From positions 1,832,001 through 1,896,000 of the forward strand of contig NZ_CP028843.1 in NCBI RefSeq assembly GCF_003058325.1: a DNA stretch of 64,000 bases. The letters run 5' to 3'. A model generated the notes under the pieces. That model ran no database searches. It was not told the origin of the DNA and worked only from the letters and a program-made list of their open reading frames with translations. Of the stretch, positions 7,584 to 19,954 are shown piece by piece. Every line of letters begins with the position of its first letter. Position 1 is the stretch's first letter. Position numbers and translations under genes: made by a program. This stretch comes from Methylobacterium currus (GTDB lineage Bacteria; Pseudomonadota; Alphaproteobacteria; Rhizobiales; Beijerinckiaceae).

Positions 7584-8668
7584 CGCGTCTCCGCCCGGAA
7601 GAGCAGGCTGCTATCGCCGTAGGAATAGAAGCGGTAACCGCGCGCGATCGCGGCGGCGTAGGCCGCCCGCATCGGCTCGAGCCCGGCGAAGGCCGAGACG
7701 AGCATGAACAGGGTCGAGCGCGGCAGATGGAAGTTGGTCATCAGCACGTCGACCGCGCGGAAGCGGTAGCCCGGGGTGATGAAGATGTCGGTGGCGCCGG
7801 TCCAGGGCCGGATCGTGCCGTCGGGCGCGGCGGCGCTCTCGAGGAGCCGGAGCGCCGTGGTGCCGACCGCGACGAGGCGCCCGCCCGCCGCGCGGGCGCG
7901 GTTCAGGGCCTCGGCGGCCTGCGGCGTGATCTCGCCGATCTCGGCATGCATCCGGTGCGCGTCGGTGTCGTCGGCCTTCACCGGCAGGAAGGTGCCGGCG
8001 CCGACATGCAGCGTCACCCGCACCTGCGCCAGGCCGGCGGCGGCGCAAGCGTCGAGCAGCGCGGGGGTGAAGTGCAGGCCGGCGGTGGGAGCGGCCACCG
8101 CCCCGGGCTCCCGGGCGTAGACGGTCTGGTAGTCGGCGGCGTCCTGCGCGTCGGTCGGGCGCTTGGCCGCGATGTAGGGGGGCAGCGGCAGCTCGCCGAG
8201 AGCCGCCACCGCCTCGTCGAGGGCCGGCCCGGCGAGGTCGAAGGCGAAGGTGGTCTCGCCCCCCTCCCCGCGCTCGACGATCGTGGCGTCGAGGCGGGTG
8301 AGCGCGCAGGTCTCGCCCTCCCCGGCCTCTCCGAAGCTGACCCGGTCGCCGACCCGCAGGCGCTTGGCCGGGCGCGCGAAGGCGCGCCAGCGGTCCGCGC
8401 TTTCCCGCAGGTGGAGCATCGCCTCGAGGCGCACCGTCGGGCCGTCGGGCCGGTGGCGCAGGCCGCGCAGGCGCGCCGGGATCACCCGCGTGTCGTTGAA
8501 GACCAGGACGTCGCCGGGCCGCAGCAGGCCGGGCAGGTCGCGCACCACCCGGTCCTCCGGCGGGGCGCCGGGGTGCAGCAGCATCAGGCGGGCGCCGTCC
8601 CGCGGCACCGCGGGCCGGAGGGCGATGCGGTCCTCCGGCAGGTCGAAATCGAACAGGTCCACGCGCAT
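7580..8668 (-). CDS. queA: S-adenosylmethionine:tRNA ribosyltransferase-isomerase
   Basis: QueA transfers and isomerises the ribosyl group of SAM onto preQ1 in tRNA, making epoxyqueuosine, the step after Tgt. The 362-residue protein has the family blocks [12 protein letters not shown] near residue 60, [20 protein letters not shown] and [16 protein letters not shown] 8668 is chosen because AAGGA lies four bases upstream; a frame-consistent extension upstream adds residues not typical of the family. It overlaps tgt by four bases, and the two are expressed together. Confidence 0.96.
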   Translation of the reverse strand: MRVDLFDFDLPEDRIALRPAVPRDGARLMLLHPGAPPEDRVVRDLPGLLRPGDVLVFNDTRVIPARLRGLRHRPDGPTVRLEAMLHLRESADRWRAFARPAKRLRVGDRVSFGEAGEGETCALTRLDATIVERGEGGETTFAFDLAGPALDEAVAALGELPLPPYIAAKRPTDAQDAADYQTVYAREPGAVAAPTAGLHFTPALLDACAAAGLAQVRVTLHVGAGTFLPVKADDTDAHRMHAEIGEITPQAAEALNRARAAGGRLVAVGTTALRLLESAAAPDGTIRPWTGATDIFITPGYRFRAVDVLMTNFHLPRSTLFMLVSAFAGLEPMRAAYAAAIARGYRFYSYGDSSLLFRAETR

Positions 8669-8725
8669 GCGGTCCTTCAGCCAGGATTCCGCCGCCGGAT
8701 CAATGGGCACGGGCATTCGAAGTCA

Positions 8726-8754
8726 TTGACAACGTGTTGTCGAATAAGCATCGT
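8726..8754 (+). promoter_or_regulatory. Putative promoter with an overlapping palindromic operator
   Basis: GACAAC-GT-GTTGTC (8728-8741) is a perfect inverted repeat with a 2-base centre. It overlaps TTGACA at 8726-8731, which could serve as a -35 box for the plus-strand gene at 8892; the -10 position (CATCGT, 17 bases on) is weak. It sits in the 223-base divergent region between queA and the ABM gene, so a repressor bound here could control either. Confidence 0.4.
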
Positions 8755-8891
8755 GATGTCGAATTGGGTGGGCGTCTCGCGCTTCGGGCGGGCCGCCCTC
8801 CGCATTCCTTCGAAGACGCCACGACCCCGCTCCGGCGCCCACGCGCCGCGCTGGAGCTGGACGCGGAGAGCGGCGCGCCGGAGGCAGGCTC

Positions 8892-9188
8892 ATGAGCGAC
8901 GTGGTGCTGATCAACCCCTTCGAGATCGACCCGAAGGACGAGGCGGCGGCCATCGCCTTCTGGGAGCGGGCGGCCGAGCACCTGCGCCGCCAGCCTGGCT
9001 TCGTCGACACGCGGCTGCACCGGGCGATCGCGCCGGGCGCCCGTTTCCCGCTGATCAACGTCGCGACCTGGCGCTCGACCGGGGCGTTCCGGGCGGCGAC
9101 CGCCGATCCGGCCTTCCGCGCCCTGGTCGGGCCGGAGAGGGACCGCTTCCCGCACCATCCGGGGCTCTACGAGGTGATCCGCACCTGA
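8892..9188 (+). CDS. Antibiotic biosynthesis monooxygenase (ABM) family protein
   Basis: The 98-residue protein is a single ABM (dimeric alpha-beta barrel) domain. It has the family pattern of a first strand (VVLINPFEI), a helix with FWERAAEHLRRQPGFV, a strand LHRAIAP, then FPLINVATWRS and a closing YEVIRT strand. Members range from quinone-forming monooxygenases to haem-degrading enzymes; the substrate here is unknown. ATG 8892 has GGAGG upstream with usual spacing. It may be under the palindromic site 150 bases upstream. Confidence 0.75.
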   Translation: MSDVVLINPFEIDPKDEAAAIAFWERAAEHLRRQPGFVDTRLHRAIAPGARFPLINVATWRSTGAFRAATADPAFRALVGPERDRFPHHPGLYEVIRT

Positions 9189-9271
9189 CGGGCATCGCTT
9201 GGAAGCCCTTGGCAGGACGGCCTGCGCCGCCCCATCTGGAGCGGCACCCCGATCGTCGTGGAGTTTCCGTC

Positions 9272-9475
9272 ATGGCCAGCCATCCGACCCTCGATGCCGA
9301 GCTCGTCGTCTGGTGGGAATGCGAGGCCGAGCGGCTGGAGAGCCTGGCGGCCTCCGCCCGTTTCGGCTTCATGCGCCGCCACTATGCCCGCAAGGCCGCG
9401 GCGGCCCGGGCGCGGGCCCAGGTCAGCCGCCTGCGCGAGCAGGCCCGGGCGGAGACCCGGCCGGCCACCGCCTGA
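9272..9475 (+). CDS. Small hypothetical protein, Arg/Ala-rich
   Basis: The 67-residue protein begins MASHPTLDAELVVWWECEAE. It is one predicted amphipathic helical stretch with many Arg and Ala toward the C-terminus, and has no signal peptide. GGAG precedes ATG 9272 with proper spacing, and composition matches neighbouring genes, which is why I accept it. It lies 83 bases after the ABM gene on the same strand and might be co-transcribed. I do not recognise the family. Confidence 0.5.
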   Translation: MASHPTLDAELVVWWECEAERLESLAASARFGFMRRHYARKAAAARARAQVSRLREQARAETRPATA

Positions 9476-9524
9476 CGCTGGGAGAGATCGGCACGGGCTG
9501 AGCCCGCACCGTGCGGAGCCGCGC

Positions 9525-10514
9525 CTACCCGATCGTCACGACGACGCGGCCGCGGATGCGCCCGGCCAGGATCTCGGGCCCGCGGTCGATCACCTCAGCG
9601 AGCGGCACGGTGGTGGTCATCGCCGAGAGGGCGGCGGGATCGAGGTCGCGGGCGAGCCGGGCCCACGCCTCGCGGCGCAAGGGGAGCGGCGCCATCACGC
9701 TCTCGATGCCGTAGAGGGCCACCCCGCGCAGGATGAACGGCGCCACCGAGGTCGGCAGGTCCATGCCGCCGGCGAGCCCGCAGGCCGCGACGGCGCCGCC
9801 ATACCGGGTCATCGCCAGCGCATTGGCGAGCGTCGTCGAGCCGACCGCGTCGATCGTGGCGGCCCAGCGCTCCTTCCCCAGGGGCTTGCCCGTCTGGCTC
9901 AGCTCGGCCCGGTCGATGATCTCGGCCGCGCCGAGGCCGCGCAGGTACGCGGCCTCCTCGTCCGCCCGCCCGGTCGAGGCGATGACGTGCCAGCCGGCCT
10001 TCGCGAGGAGCGAGATCGCCACCGAGCCGACGCCGCCGGCCGCGCCGGTCACCAGGGCCGGGCCGGATTCGGGGGTGAGGCCGTGGCGCTCCAGCGCCAG
10101 CAGGGCCAGCATGGCGGTGTAGCCGGCGGTGCCGATCGCCATCGCCTGTTCGGGGGTCAGTGCCGCCGGGAGGGCCACCAGCCAGTCGCCCTTGACCCGG
10201 GACTTTTCCGCATAGGCGCCCAGATGGGTCTCGCCGGTGCCCCAGCCGTTGAGCACCACGGCGTCGCCGGGCTTCCAGTCCGGATGGGAGGAGGTCTCGA
10301 CCACGCCGGCGAAGTCGATCCCCGGGATCATCGGCCAGCGCCGCACCACCGGCGCCTTGCCGGTCAGCGCCAGCCCGTCCTTGTAGTTGAGGGTGGAGTG
10401 GGTGACCCGGACGGTGACGTCGCCGTCCATCAGCTCGGATTCGTCGACATCCTTCAGCGCGACCCGCTGGCCGCCCTCGCCCTTCTCGATCACCACCGCC
10501 TTGAAGGTGCCCAC
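9525..10514 (-). CDS. acuI: Acryloyl-CoA reductase / YhdH-type quinone oxidoreductase
   Basis: This is a zinc-free medium-chain dehydrogenase of 329 residues. It shows [19 protein letters not shown] near residue 43, PGIDFAGVV, and the nucleotide-binding loop [16 protein letters not shown]. The AcuI/YhdH group reduces acryloyl-CoA to propionyl-CoA with NADPH, which feeds the propionyl/methylmalonyl-CoA route; an epimerase of that route is encoded at 23424. GTG 10514 is the start: GGAGG lies upstream and the product then begins [12 protein letters not shown] as in the family. Confidence 0.88.
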   Translation of the reverse strand: MGTFKAVVIEKGEGGQRVALKDVDESELMDGDVTVRVTHSTLNYKDGLALTGKAPVVRRWPMIPGIDFAGVVETSSHPDWKPGDAVVLNGWGTGETHLGAYAEKSRVKGDWLVALPAALTPEQAMAIGTAGYTAMLALLALERHGLTPESGPALVTGAAGGVGSVAISLLAKAGWHVIASTGRADEEAAYLRGLGAAEIIDRAELSQTGKPLGKERWAATIDAVGSTTLANALAMTRYGGAVAACGLAGGMDLPTSVAPFILRGVALYGIESVMAPLPLRREAWARLARDLDPAALSAMTTTVPLAEVIDRGPEILAGRIRGRVVVTIG

Positions 10515-10607
10515 GCTCCGCCTCCCTGATCGCGCGCGGATCCAGCCGCGTTCGCCTGTGCAGGGTTGTGGGGTGGACCACCCCCGACGGCAAGGCACCC
10601 GGAGACG

Positions 10608-10700
10608 AGGAGGCCTTGGCAAGGAGGCCCTGGCAAGGGAGCTTGGGCAAAGGGCCTGGGCACAGGGCCTGGGCAGGCGGCCCAGGCAGGCGGCCCAGGA
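10608..10700. repeat. Degenerate 12-14 base tandem repeat
   Basis: About seven imperfect copies of a unit close to GGGCCTGGGCAGG follow one another, the last ones alternating with its near-complement CGGCCCAGGCAGG. The array fills most of the 209-base gap between the repeat-rich exported protein and the start of acuI, so it lies upstream of acuI. It may fold into alternative hairpins. Confidence 0.65.
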
Positions 10701-10723
10701 CTGAGCCCGGGCCGCATTCCGGC

Positions 10724-11326
10724 TCAGTAGCCGTCGTAGAGGCTGCCGCCGCCGAAGACGACGCCGGTTCCGGCGCCGACCGCCGCGCCGGCCAGCCCGA
10801 TGCCCGCGCCCGCGAGACCGAGACCCGCGCCGACGATCCCGCCCGGGGCCGGGCCGGCGGCGTAGCCGCCATGGGCCGGCACCCAGCCGGAGCGGGCGGG
10901 CTCGACCAGGACGCGGCGCTGGTAGGAGGCATAGGCCGGCGGGATCACCTGCGGCACCACCTGGGCCGGGCGCACCAGCACCCGGCGGGTCTGGGTGGCG
11001 TAGCGGGCCGGGATCGTGACCCAGCAGCCGACGGTCTGGCCATAGGCGTCGACGGAGGTCTGCCACACCCGGCGGGCGGGCTCGACCAGGACCTGCTCGG
11101 AGACGGTGTCATAGACCGGCGGCACGACGTGGTTCACCGTGCGCGGCGGGCGCACCATCACCTGCTCGGACACCGTGCCGTAGACCGGCGGCGTCGCGAC
11201 GTGGCGGTAGCAATCGGTGGTGCAGCCATAGCCGCCGGCGAGGGCCGGTGCGGCGAAGAGCAGGCCCGCCGCGAGGGCGGTCGCGGCGGTGGCACGGCTG
11301 GTGGCACGGGTGACCCGGGCGGTCAT
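10724..11326 (-). CDS. Exported repeat protein with PPVY-type units
   Basis: The 200-residue protein has a Sec signal peptide (about residues 10-31, ending APALAGG). Four related units of 25-30 residues follow: [51 protein letters not shown] and [17 protein letters not shown]. The C-terminus is Gly/Ala-rich with no clear fold ([20 protein letters not shown]). Similar small exported proteins with YxxVxExVxVxPA units occur in Hyphomicrobiales and are presumed to be envelope proteins; the role is unknown. ATG 11326 is chosen because GAGGAAG lies upstream and it gives a proper signal peptide. Confidence 0.75.
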   Translation of the reverse strand: MTARVTRATSRATAATALAAGLLFAAPALAGGYGCTTDCYRHVATPPVYGTVSEQVMVRPPRTVNHVVPPVYDTVSEQVLVEPARRVWQTSVDAYGQTVGCWVTIPARYATQTRRVLVRPAQVVPQVIPPAYASYQRRVLVEPARSGWVPAHGGYAAGPAPGGIVGAGLGLAGAGIGLAGAAVGAGTGVVFGGGSLYDGY

Positions 11327-11750
11327 GGTCAGGCTTCCTCGGGGGTGGCGGGAGAACGGGCCCGCGCGGCGCTCGCCAGCGCCACGCTTGCCCGAGAGAG
11401 AAGCCGCTCCGCTGTCCGTCAGGCAAGCCGAAAGCCTGAAGAGGGTAAAGTTGCCCTCGGGATTTACTACGTATTTCGGTGAATTGCGGAGGGATTCGCG
11501 CAAGCCTGAGAGTCGATCGGCGCGCGGGACTCGGGAACCCTCGAATTGTCTGATTCCGATAGTGTCGGCGTAAACCTTGCTGCTCGAGCGCGCAGACGTC
11601 GTCGGGCGGTCGGGCGACCATCACCGGCCCGGTCCACGTCCACGGCGTGCGCGATGCCGCCGGCATGCACCGGCAGACCTCCCGCATGGCCGACCGCCGG
11701 GCCCGTGATGCCCGGGACGGCGCTCTGCACGAGACCGGGGTCGAGAGCGC
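11327..11750. other. Intergenic region, no intact gene
   Basis: No complete gene is seen. A plus-strand frame ending at 11755 encodes a protein-like stretch (TITGPVHVHGVRDAAG) without a start or recognisable family; it may be a decayed part of the pseudogene that follows. Confidence 0.4.
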
Positions 11751-12986
11751 ATGAGCCGCCCTCTCTGCTGCATCGGTAGCGCCGTCCTGGAGGGGATCGG
11801 CCTCAACCCGCGTCGGTTCGACTCTCGATCGGAGGCCCGTTGGCCGGAGCAGGCCGTGTTCGGCGACGAGCCGTTCCGTCAGCCGACCGGCCCGGGCGCC
11901 CGCGTCTTCCCAAGCTGGACCGCGGCTACGACATCAACGCCTGCGTGACGGTGCCGCGCGGCGTTCATATCGTGTTTGAGGGGACGAGCACCGTCCGCTC
12001 CAAGACCTCGACGTGCATTTTCCGGATGACGGGCGACGACCTCTCGTCGTCCATCGAAGGCCATCCGATCTTCGCCATGGCGGCAGCGCCGGCCGGCTCG
12101 ACCGTCGTGCGGCTCGGCACGGCCAGCGGCATCGTCTGCCGCGTGACGCTCGACGGCCTCCGGTGCCAGACCGCCTTCGAGTGCGTGGGCGACGAGCCCA
12201 GCGCGGCGAACTGCGTCGTCGATCTGACGACCCGGAACGTCGTTGCCGAACAGACGCGCGGCCGGCAGTTCAACATCCGGCCCTCGCGCGGGTTCTTCAC
12301 GGTCGATCTGCGCGTCGACCAGACCCTCAACACCTCTCCGGTGACGTGGGAGGGCATCCGCATCGCTGACATGGCCGGGCTCGACATTGTCCGGATGGAC
12401 GTGCTCGGACCCTCGGTGGAGACCGTCCCGACCCTCGCCGATCAGCTCGACGCCATCGCGATCGTGCTCTCGACCCCGGTCCCCGGGGCGATCGCCAGCA
12501 TTGACCTCAACGGGCGCATTCTCATCGACGACGTGCGCGGGCCGGACCTCGTCCTCGACGGCATCAGCAATCTCATCGGCGGTCAGGTCCAGGTTTACGG
12601 GTCGCTCGGGCAGGCCTTCGCCTGCCGCGCCTGCAACGACGTCAACACGAGCATCAGCGTGGTCGGGCGCGCCGGTGTGCTTGCCGCCCCCGCTGTCCCG
12701 AGCGTGCAGTTCGACACCTCGTCCCGTATCCGTGCCGACGTGGCCGTGCAGAAATCGCCCTCGACGGGCGTTTCCCTCAACGGCTGCAACGACAGCGTCG
12801 TCGACGTGACCAGCATCGACGGCGCCGGGTATGGGCTGGTCGAGAGCGGGCGCGCAATCGGGCCTCCGGCACGATGCGTGGGGGGCGGGCTCGCTCGTGA
12901 TGAGTGGCGTCGGTTCGGTGGCGACAAGCTACTTCGCCAACGACAACGCGTTCCGTCCCGGCCCGACGAGTGGGACGGTGCCGTAG
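11751..12986 (+). pseudogene. Frameshifted beta-helix-type protein
   Basis: The frame beginning near 11751 encodes VFGDEPFRQPTGPGARVFP, then continues sensibly (KLDRGYDINACVTVPRG) only after a shift near 11910, as if one C had been lost. The long middle part is rich in short hydrophobic strands with Asn turns, as in right-handed beta-helix proteins such as pectate-lyase-like and tail-spike proteins. Near 12851 one extra base shifts the frame again. With that base removed the protein ends sensibly, with SYFANDNAFRPGPTSGTVP, at the stop codon 12984-12986. The original start is uncertain. Two shifts suggest decay rather than programmed frameshifting. No ligand or enzyme activity can be assigned. 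Confidence 0.55.
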
Positions 12987-13107
12987 CACCGGCCGTGCGG
13001 GCTTCGGGCCGGGAGCGGGGGCGTCAGCGCCGCGGCCTATCGGCGGATCCCGAAACGGGTGACAGCCGAACCTGCGCGCCGTGCCGTCTGATCTTGCGCG
13101 CGACAGG

Positions 13108-14391
13108 TCAGGTCTGCCCCGGCCGCAGCTGGTAGAAGATGTGGCGGCCGATCACGTCCATCTTCCGCAGGCGGCGCGACCAGCGCGGCTTCACGTAATC
13201 CGCGTGGTAATGCGTCGCCCCGCCGACATCGGCGAGGTAGGTGCGGCCCTCGACCACCGCGTGGGCGATGCGGGTCGCGGTCTGCCAGGAGGCGTCGTCG
13301 GTGATGCGCAGGGACTTGCCCTCGCAGGCGAAGGAGAACTGGCAGCCCATGTAGCGGTGACGGTTCTGGTAGACCACGCCGCAGATATTGGCCGGGTAGA
13401 GGCCGCTCTTCGCGCGGTTGAGCACCACCTGGGCGACCGCCGCCTGGCCCTGCTCGGGCTCGCCGCGGGCCTCGAAATAGACGGCTTCCGCCAGGCAGCG
13501 CTGCTCCTTCTCGGCGTTCTCCGGGGTGATCAGGTCGGCGTAGCGGCGCCTCGCATCCTCGGTCGGCAGGGCCTCCGGGGCGATGCGGGCGGCCGTCGTG
13601 ACCGCAGCCTTGGCGTCGCGGTCCAGTCGCGGCGAAATCTGGCCGCCGGCCGCGATCTCGACCGGCGTCGCGTCGGCCGGGGCCGGCGTCGTCGAGGACA
13701 GGGCGACGGCGCGGGGCACCGCCGGGGTGCTGCCGCCCTGACTCCCCCGCTCCCGGGCCTCGCGGGCCTTGTCGGCGGTCTGCCCGGCGGCCGTCGCGCC
13801 GCGGGTCGGCGCCGAGGCGCCGGTCGCCGGCGAGCTGGCGCCCGCCTCGCCGCCATCCGCGTCGGGCAGGGGCACGAACCCCTCCTGCGGCTCGAGCTCC
13901 GGGTTCCAGGTGGCGGGACCTGGCGTGAAGGTCGAGGCGACGCTCGGGCCGGTGCTGCCGAGCCAGCCGGTGGTGAGCGGCACGGCGCGGCCGGCGCCGG
14001 CGACCCGGGCCGGCACCAGGGCGTCGCCCTTGTGCGTGCGCTGCGCTTCCGGCCGGGTGCGGGCATCCACCTTCAGGTCCGGGCGCAGCGGCTCGGCGTC
14101 GAGGGCGAGGCGCAGGGGGCCGGTGAGGCTGCTCGGCGACAGGCTCGCTTGTGACAGGGACACTGGCGTGATCAGGCCGCGCTCCGGCAGCGGCGGCATC
14201 CCGCGGGGCACCAGGCGCGCGACGGCGCTCGACCCGAGCGAGGATTCGTAGCCGGCCGAAGCCGTGAACGAGACCAGGACGCCGAGGCCGACGGCCCAGG
14301 GCGCGACGGCCGCGCCGAGCCAGCGCATCCCCTTCGTCCGCCGGACCTGCCGTCGGCGCAGGTCGCGCTTGCGCAAGTACCGCCTGCTCAC
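13108..14391 (-). CDS. SleB-type cell wall hydrolase
   Basis: The C-terminal domain (about residues 285-425) is a Hydrolase_2/SleB domain, a lytic-transglycosylase-like fold acting on peptidoglycan. It starts at CLAEAVYFEARGEPEQG, whose Glu is the likely catalytic acid, and continues through VAQVVLNR, CQFSFACEG and GATHYHADYVKPRW. One membrane segment near residues 24-46 anchors it, with a long Pro/Ala/Thr-rich linker between. In non-sporing bacteria such enzymes remodel the wall in growth or division. GTG 14391 is the start with GAGG just upstream; ATG 14328 is possible but would shorten the basic cytoplasmic tail. It stands alone on the minus strand. Confidence 0.85.
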   Translation of the reverse strand: MSRRYLRKRDLRRRQVRRTKGMRWLGAAVAPWAVGLGVLVSFTASAGYESSLGSSAVARLVPRGMPPLPERGLITPVSLSQASLSPSSLTGPLRLALDAEPLRPDLKVDARTRPEAQRTHKGDALVPARVAGAGRAVPLTTGWLGSTGPSVASTFTPGPATWNPELEPQEGFVPLPDADGGEAGASSPATGASAPTRGATAAGQTADKAREARERGSQGGSTPAVPRAVALSSTTPAPADATPVEIAAGGQISPRLDRDAKAAVTTAARIAPEALPTEDARRRYADLITPENAEKEQRCLAEAVYFEARGEPEQGQAAVAQVVLNRAKSGLYPANICGVVYQNRHRYMGCQFSFACEGKSLRITDDASWQTATRIAHAVVEGRTYLADVGGATHYHADYVKPRWSRRLRKMDVIGRHIFYQLRPGQT

Positions 14392-14481
14392 AGCCTCGAC
14401 CCCACTCTCGCACGCGCCCGCCCGGCCCGCGCGGGACCGACAATCTGACTGCGAGTGTCGCGGGGTATGGTTGAGCGTTGG

Positions 14482-16218
14482 TTAAGCCGACGCGGGGCTG
14501 CGCAACCGTCCGGCGAGATCGACGGCCCGCGGGGCGTAGATCACCGGAAGCTCGGCCCGCACGCCCCGCACCGCCACGGTCTCGACCCGCAGGCCGTCGA
14601 GGGCGATGCCGGCGCGCTCCGCCGCCTCGGCCGAGGCGACGAGCTGCACGTCGGCGGCCTTGGCGAGGGATTCGAGCCGGCTCGCCAGGTTCACCGCCGG
14701 GCCGATCACCGACATCCCGCGGCTCGCGCCGTAGCCGAGGCGGCCGAGCACCAGGGGGCCGGCATGGAGGCCCATCGCCATCCTGAGCGCGGCCGGCAGC
14801 TCGGCGGCGAGCCGCCGGTTGAGCTCGGCCACCGCGCCGTCGATGCGGCCGGCGGCCGCGAAGGCCGCCCGGCAGGCGGGGCCGATCCCGTCCGGATGGG
14901 TGAACAGGGCCAGGAGACCGTCGCCCGCATAGCCGCCGATCCAGCCCCCCGCCGCCTCGATCTCGCGCCCGGCCGCCTCGAAGAAGTGGTTGAGGATGAA
15001 CACCACGTCGAAGGGCAGCTTGCGCTCGGAGAGCGGCGTGAAGCCGCGGATGTCGACGAACAGGATCGCCACCTCGCGCTCGATCCCGGCGACGTCCGTA
15101 CTGGTCAGGTGCACGCCCGCGGAGTCGCGGTGCGGGTCGAGGATGCGCACCAACGCCACGTCGCCGGAGGGCCGTGCCTGGCAGGCGAGGCGCACGTTGC
15201 CGGGGGCGCCGATCGCCCGCAGGGCCGCGGCCTCCTGGAGGCTCACGGCCGACAGGTTCTCCTCGCCGCCGACCACCAGCACCCGGCAGGTCGAGCAGCG
15301 TCCCCGCCCGCCGCAGACCGAGACGTGCGGCACCCGGTTCGCCCGGCTGATCTCGAGGAGCGTCGGGCCTTCGAGGCTCTTGACCGTCGGCCCGCCGACA
15401 TACGTGACGCTGTAGCGCCGGGCCCGCAGGGTCGCGGCCGCCCGGATCAGCACCACCCCGAGCGCCAGGGCGACAGCGGCGTAGATCGCCCCCGTGACGG
15501 TGTCGCCCCAGGCGGCGATGGCCGGATCGACCTGCGGCACCGGCCAGCGGGCGTCGAGGTCGGGCGCGTCGAAGCGGCGCGCCAGCACCCGGTCCCGCTC
15601 CATGATGCGCCCCTGCGTGACGATGCCGGCGAGCGCCGCGGCCGGCAGGCCGAAGGCCGGCACGGCGAGCAGCGGCGCCATCCGCCGGTAGAGCGGCGAC
15701 AGGCGCAGCCAGGCATGAAGGCCGAGGCAGCCATGCAGCCAGACGACCAGCAGCAACGCGGTCTGGAAGCCCATGCCGTCGGGCCAGATGCGGGCGATCA
15801 CGGTGGCGTAGCTGGTCCGCGTGCCGTCCACCAGGTTGGCGATCCGGGTTCCCAGCACGTGCGGCACCAGCAGGAACGGGATCGCGAAGCCCAGCAGCGT
15901 CTGCGCCGCCTCCCAGGGCGGCATCCGGAGCGTCCGGCGCTCGGCGAGCCGCACCAGCGCGAAGGCGACATGGGCGAGGAGCGAGAGGCCGAGGATCAGG
16001 CTGCCGGGAAGCGAGCGCGTGACGGCGACCCGCCAGCGGGCCACGTCCATCATCGTGTCGAGGCCGACGAGGCCCAGCGCGTGGTTGGCGAAATGCGTGC
16101 CTGCGAAGGCGAACAGGACCAACCCCGAGACCAGCCGCAGGCGCTGCGCGAGCGAGCCGCGCCACAGGCGGGCGCCGGCCTCCGGATCGGGACGGCCGGC
16201 GGGGGGCGGGTCGCGCAT
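14482..16218 (-). CDS. Membrane/ferredoxin/class III cyclase fusion
   Basis: The 578-residue protein joins three parts. The first 260 residues have about six membrane helices resembling the succinate dehydrogenase cytochrome b subunit, with paired histidines (GTHFANHALGL, WLHGCLGLHAW) that could bind haem. A [2Fe-2S] ferredoxin domain follows near residue 300 (VCGGRGRCSTCRVLV, C-x5-C-x2-C, fourth Cys in RLACQ). A class III nucleotide cyclase ends the protein: FVDIRGFTPLSE carries the first metal Asp, GYAGDGLLALF the second, and VNLASRLE the transition-state Asn and Arg. The usual substrate-choosing Lys is replaced by Gly (GGWIGGYAGD) and the second selector Asp by Pro (IGPAVN), so ATP or GTP preference cannot be predicted. 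The layout suggests cyclic-nucleotide output controlled by redox state. Confidence 0.85.
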   Translation of the reverse strand: MRDPPPAGRPDPEAGARLWRGSLAQRLRLVSGLVLFAFAGTHFANHALGLVGLDTMMDVARWRVAVTRSLPGSLILGLSLLAHVAFALVRLAERRTLRMPPWEAAQTLLGFAIPFLLVPHVLGTRIANLVDGTRTSYATVIARIWPDGMGFQTALLLVVWLHGCLGLHAWLRLSPLYRRMAPLLAVPAFGLPAAALAGIVTQGRIMERDRVLARRFDAPDLDARWPVPQVDPAIAAWGDTVTGAIYAAVALALGVVLIRAAATLRARRYSVTYVGGPTVKSLEGPTLLEISRANRVPHVSVCGGRGRCSTCRVLVVGGEENLSAVSLQEAAALRAIGAPGNVRLACQARPSGDVALVRILDPHRDSAGVHLTSTDVAGIEREVAILFVDIRGFTPLSERKLPFDVVFILNHFFEAAGREIEAAGGWIGGYAGDGLLALFTHPDGIGPACRAAFAAAGRIDGAVAELNRRLAAELPAALRMAMGLHAGPLVLGRLGYGASRGMSVIGPAVNLASRLESLAKAADVQLVASAEAAERAGIALDGLRVETVAVRGVRAELPVIYAPRAVDLAGRLRSPASA

Positions 16219-16278
16219 GGGCTCCTCTCATGAGGCGGCAGGCCTGTCCGGGAGGACGGCCCGCCGCTCCGTGTCGGC

Positions 16279-18957
<2,679 letters not shown>

Positions 18958-19141
18958 CTCACTTCCGGCCATGTCTCTCGTCCGTTCGTAGCGGCTGCCG
19001 CCTGACGTCCCGCCGGGGTTGGACCATTCGCAACCCCAACGCAAGCTGAACGGCAGCGCCGTCCAGCACCCTCGCGCGCGGAGAATCCCTCAGTCCGGCT
19101 TCTGCGGGGAATGTAGCGCCCGGCAGTCGGGCGGCGACCGG

Positions 19142-19843
19142 TCAGGCGAGCTGGACGATGAGTCCGTTCTGGATCGTCACCCGCCGGTCCATCCGACCCG
19201 CCAGTTCCAGGTTATGGGTGGCAATGAGGGCCGCGACCCCGGAGGCGCGCACCAGGGAGACCAGGATCGCGAAGACGTGGCCCGCGGTCTGCGGGTCGAG
19301 GTTGCCGGTCGGTTCGTCGGCGAGCAGCAGCCGCGGGCCGTTGGCGAGCGCCCGCGCGATGGCGACGCGCTGCTGCTCGCCGCCGGACAGTTCCGCCGGG
19401 CGGTGGCTCAGACGCTCCTTGAGGCCGAGGAACGACAGGAGTTCCGAGGCGCGGGACCGCGCTTCCTTCGCCGGGAGGCCGCGGATGAGCTGGGGCAGCA
19501 CCACGTTCTCCAGCGCCGAGAATTCGGGCAGCAGGTGGTGCGACTGGTAGACGAAGCCCATCTCCTCGCGCCGCATCCGGGTGCGGGCGGCATCGTCCAT
19601 CCGGGCGCTCGGCTGGCCGCCGATATAGACCTCGCCGCCGTCCGGCCGCTCCAGCAGGCCGGCGACGTGGAGCAGGGTCGACTTGCCGGTGCCGGACGGC
19701 GCCACGAGGGCGACGATCTCGCCGGGCCAGATCGCGAGGTCGGCCCCGCGCAGGATCTCGAGATGGCCGCTGCCTTGGGCGTAGCGCCGCTCGACCTGGG
19801 CGAGGAAGAGCGCCGGGACCGGCTGCTGCTGGGTGTCGTCCAT
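19142..19843 (-). CDS. lolD: Lipoprotein-releasing ABC transporter ATPase
   Basis: LolD powers release of outer-membrane lipoproteins from the inner membrane to LolA. The 233 residues include Walker [10 protein letters not shown] (48-56), the ABC signature LSGGEQQ (152-158), Walker B LLLADE (172-177) and the MacB/LolD-type Q-loop [11 protein letters not shown]. It follows its membrane partner lolC/E by 111 bases on the same strand. The start ATG 19843 is the first in frame and gives a normal N-terminus. Confidence 0.95.
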   Translation of the reverse strand: MDDTQQQPVPALFLAQVERRYAQGSGHLEILRGADLAIWPGEIVALVAPSGTGKSTLLHVAGLLERPDGGEVYIGGQPSARMDDAARTRMRREEMGFVYQSHHLLPEFSALENVVLPQLIRGLPAKEARSRASELLSFLGLKERLSHRPAELSGGEQQRVAIARALANGPRLLLADEPTGNLDPQTAGHVFAILVSLVRASGVAALIATHNLELAGRMDRRVTIQNGLIVQLA

Positions 19844-19954
19844 CAGGGTCGAACGCCTCTCGCGGAGCAGCGCGGGGCGGAGCGCATGGGTGGAACGGGT
19901 CGCGGCATCCGGACGGTACTCGGGAACAGGATCGGGGGGCGAACGCCCGACGGC

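Noticed and set aside
11766..11845. A tRNA-like stretch containing GGTAGCGC and GGTTCGACTC
   Set aside because: The D-loop and T-loop-like pieces are present, but no acceptor stem or anticodon stem can be formed, and no CCA or matching 5' end is found. Chance resemblance is more likely.
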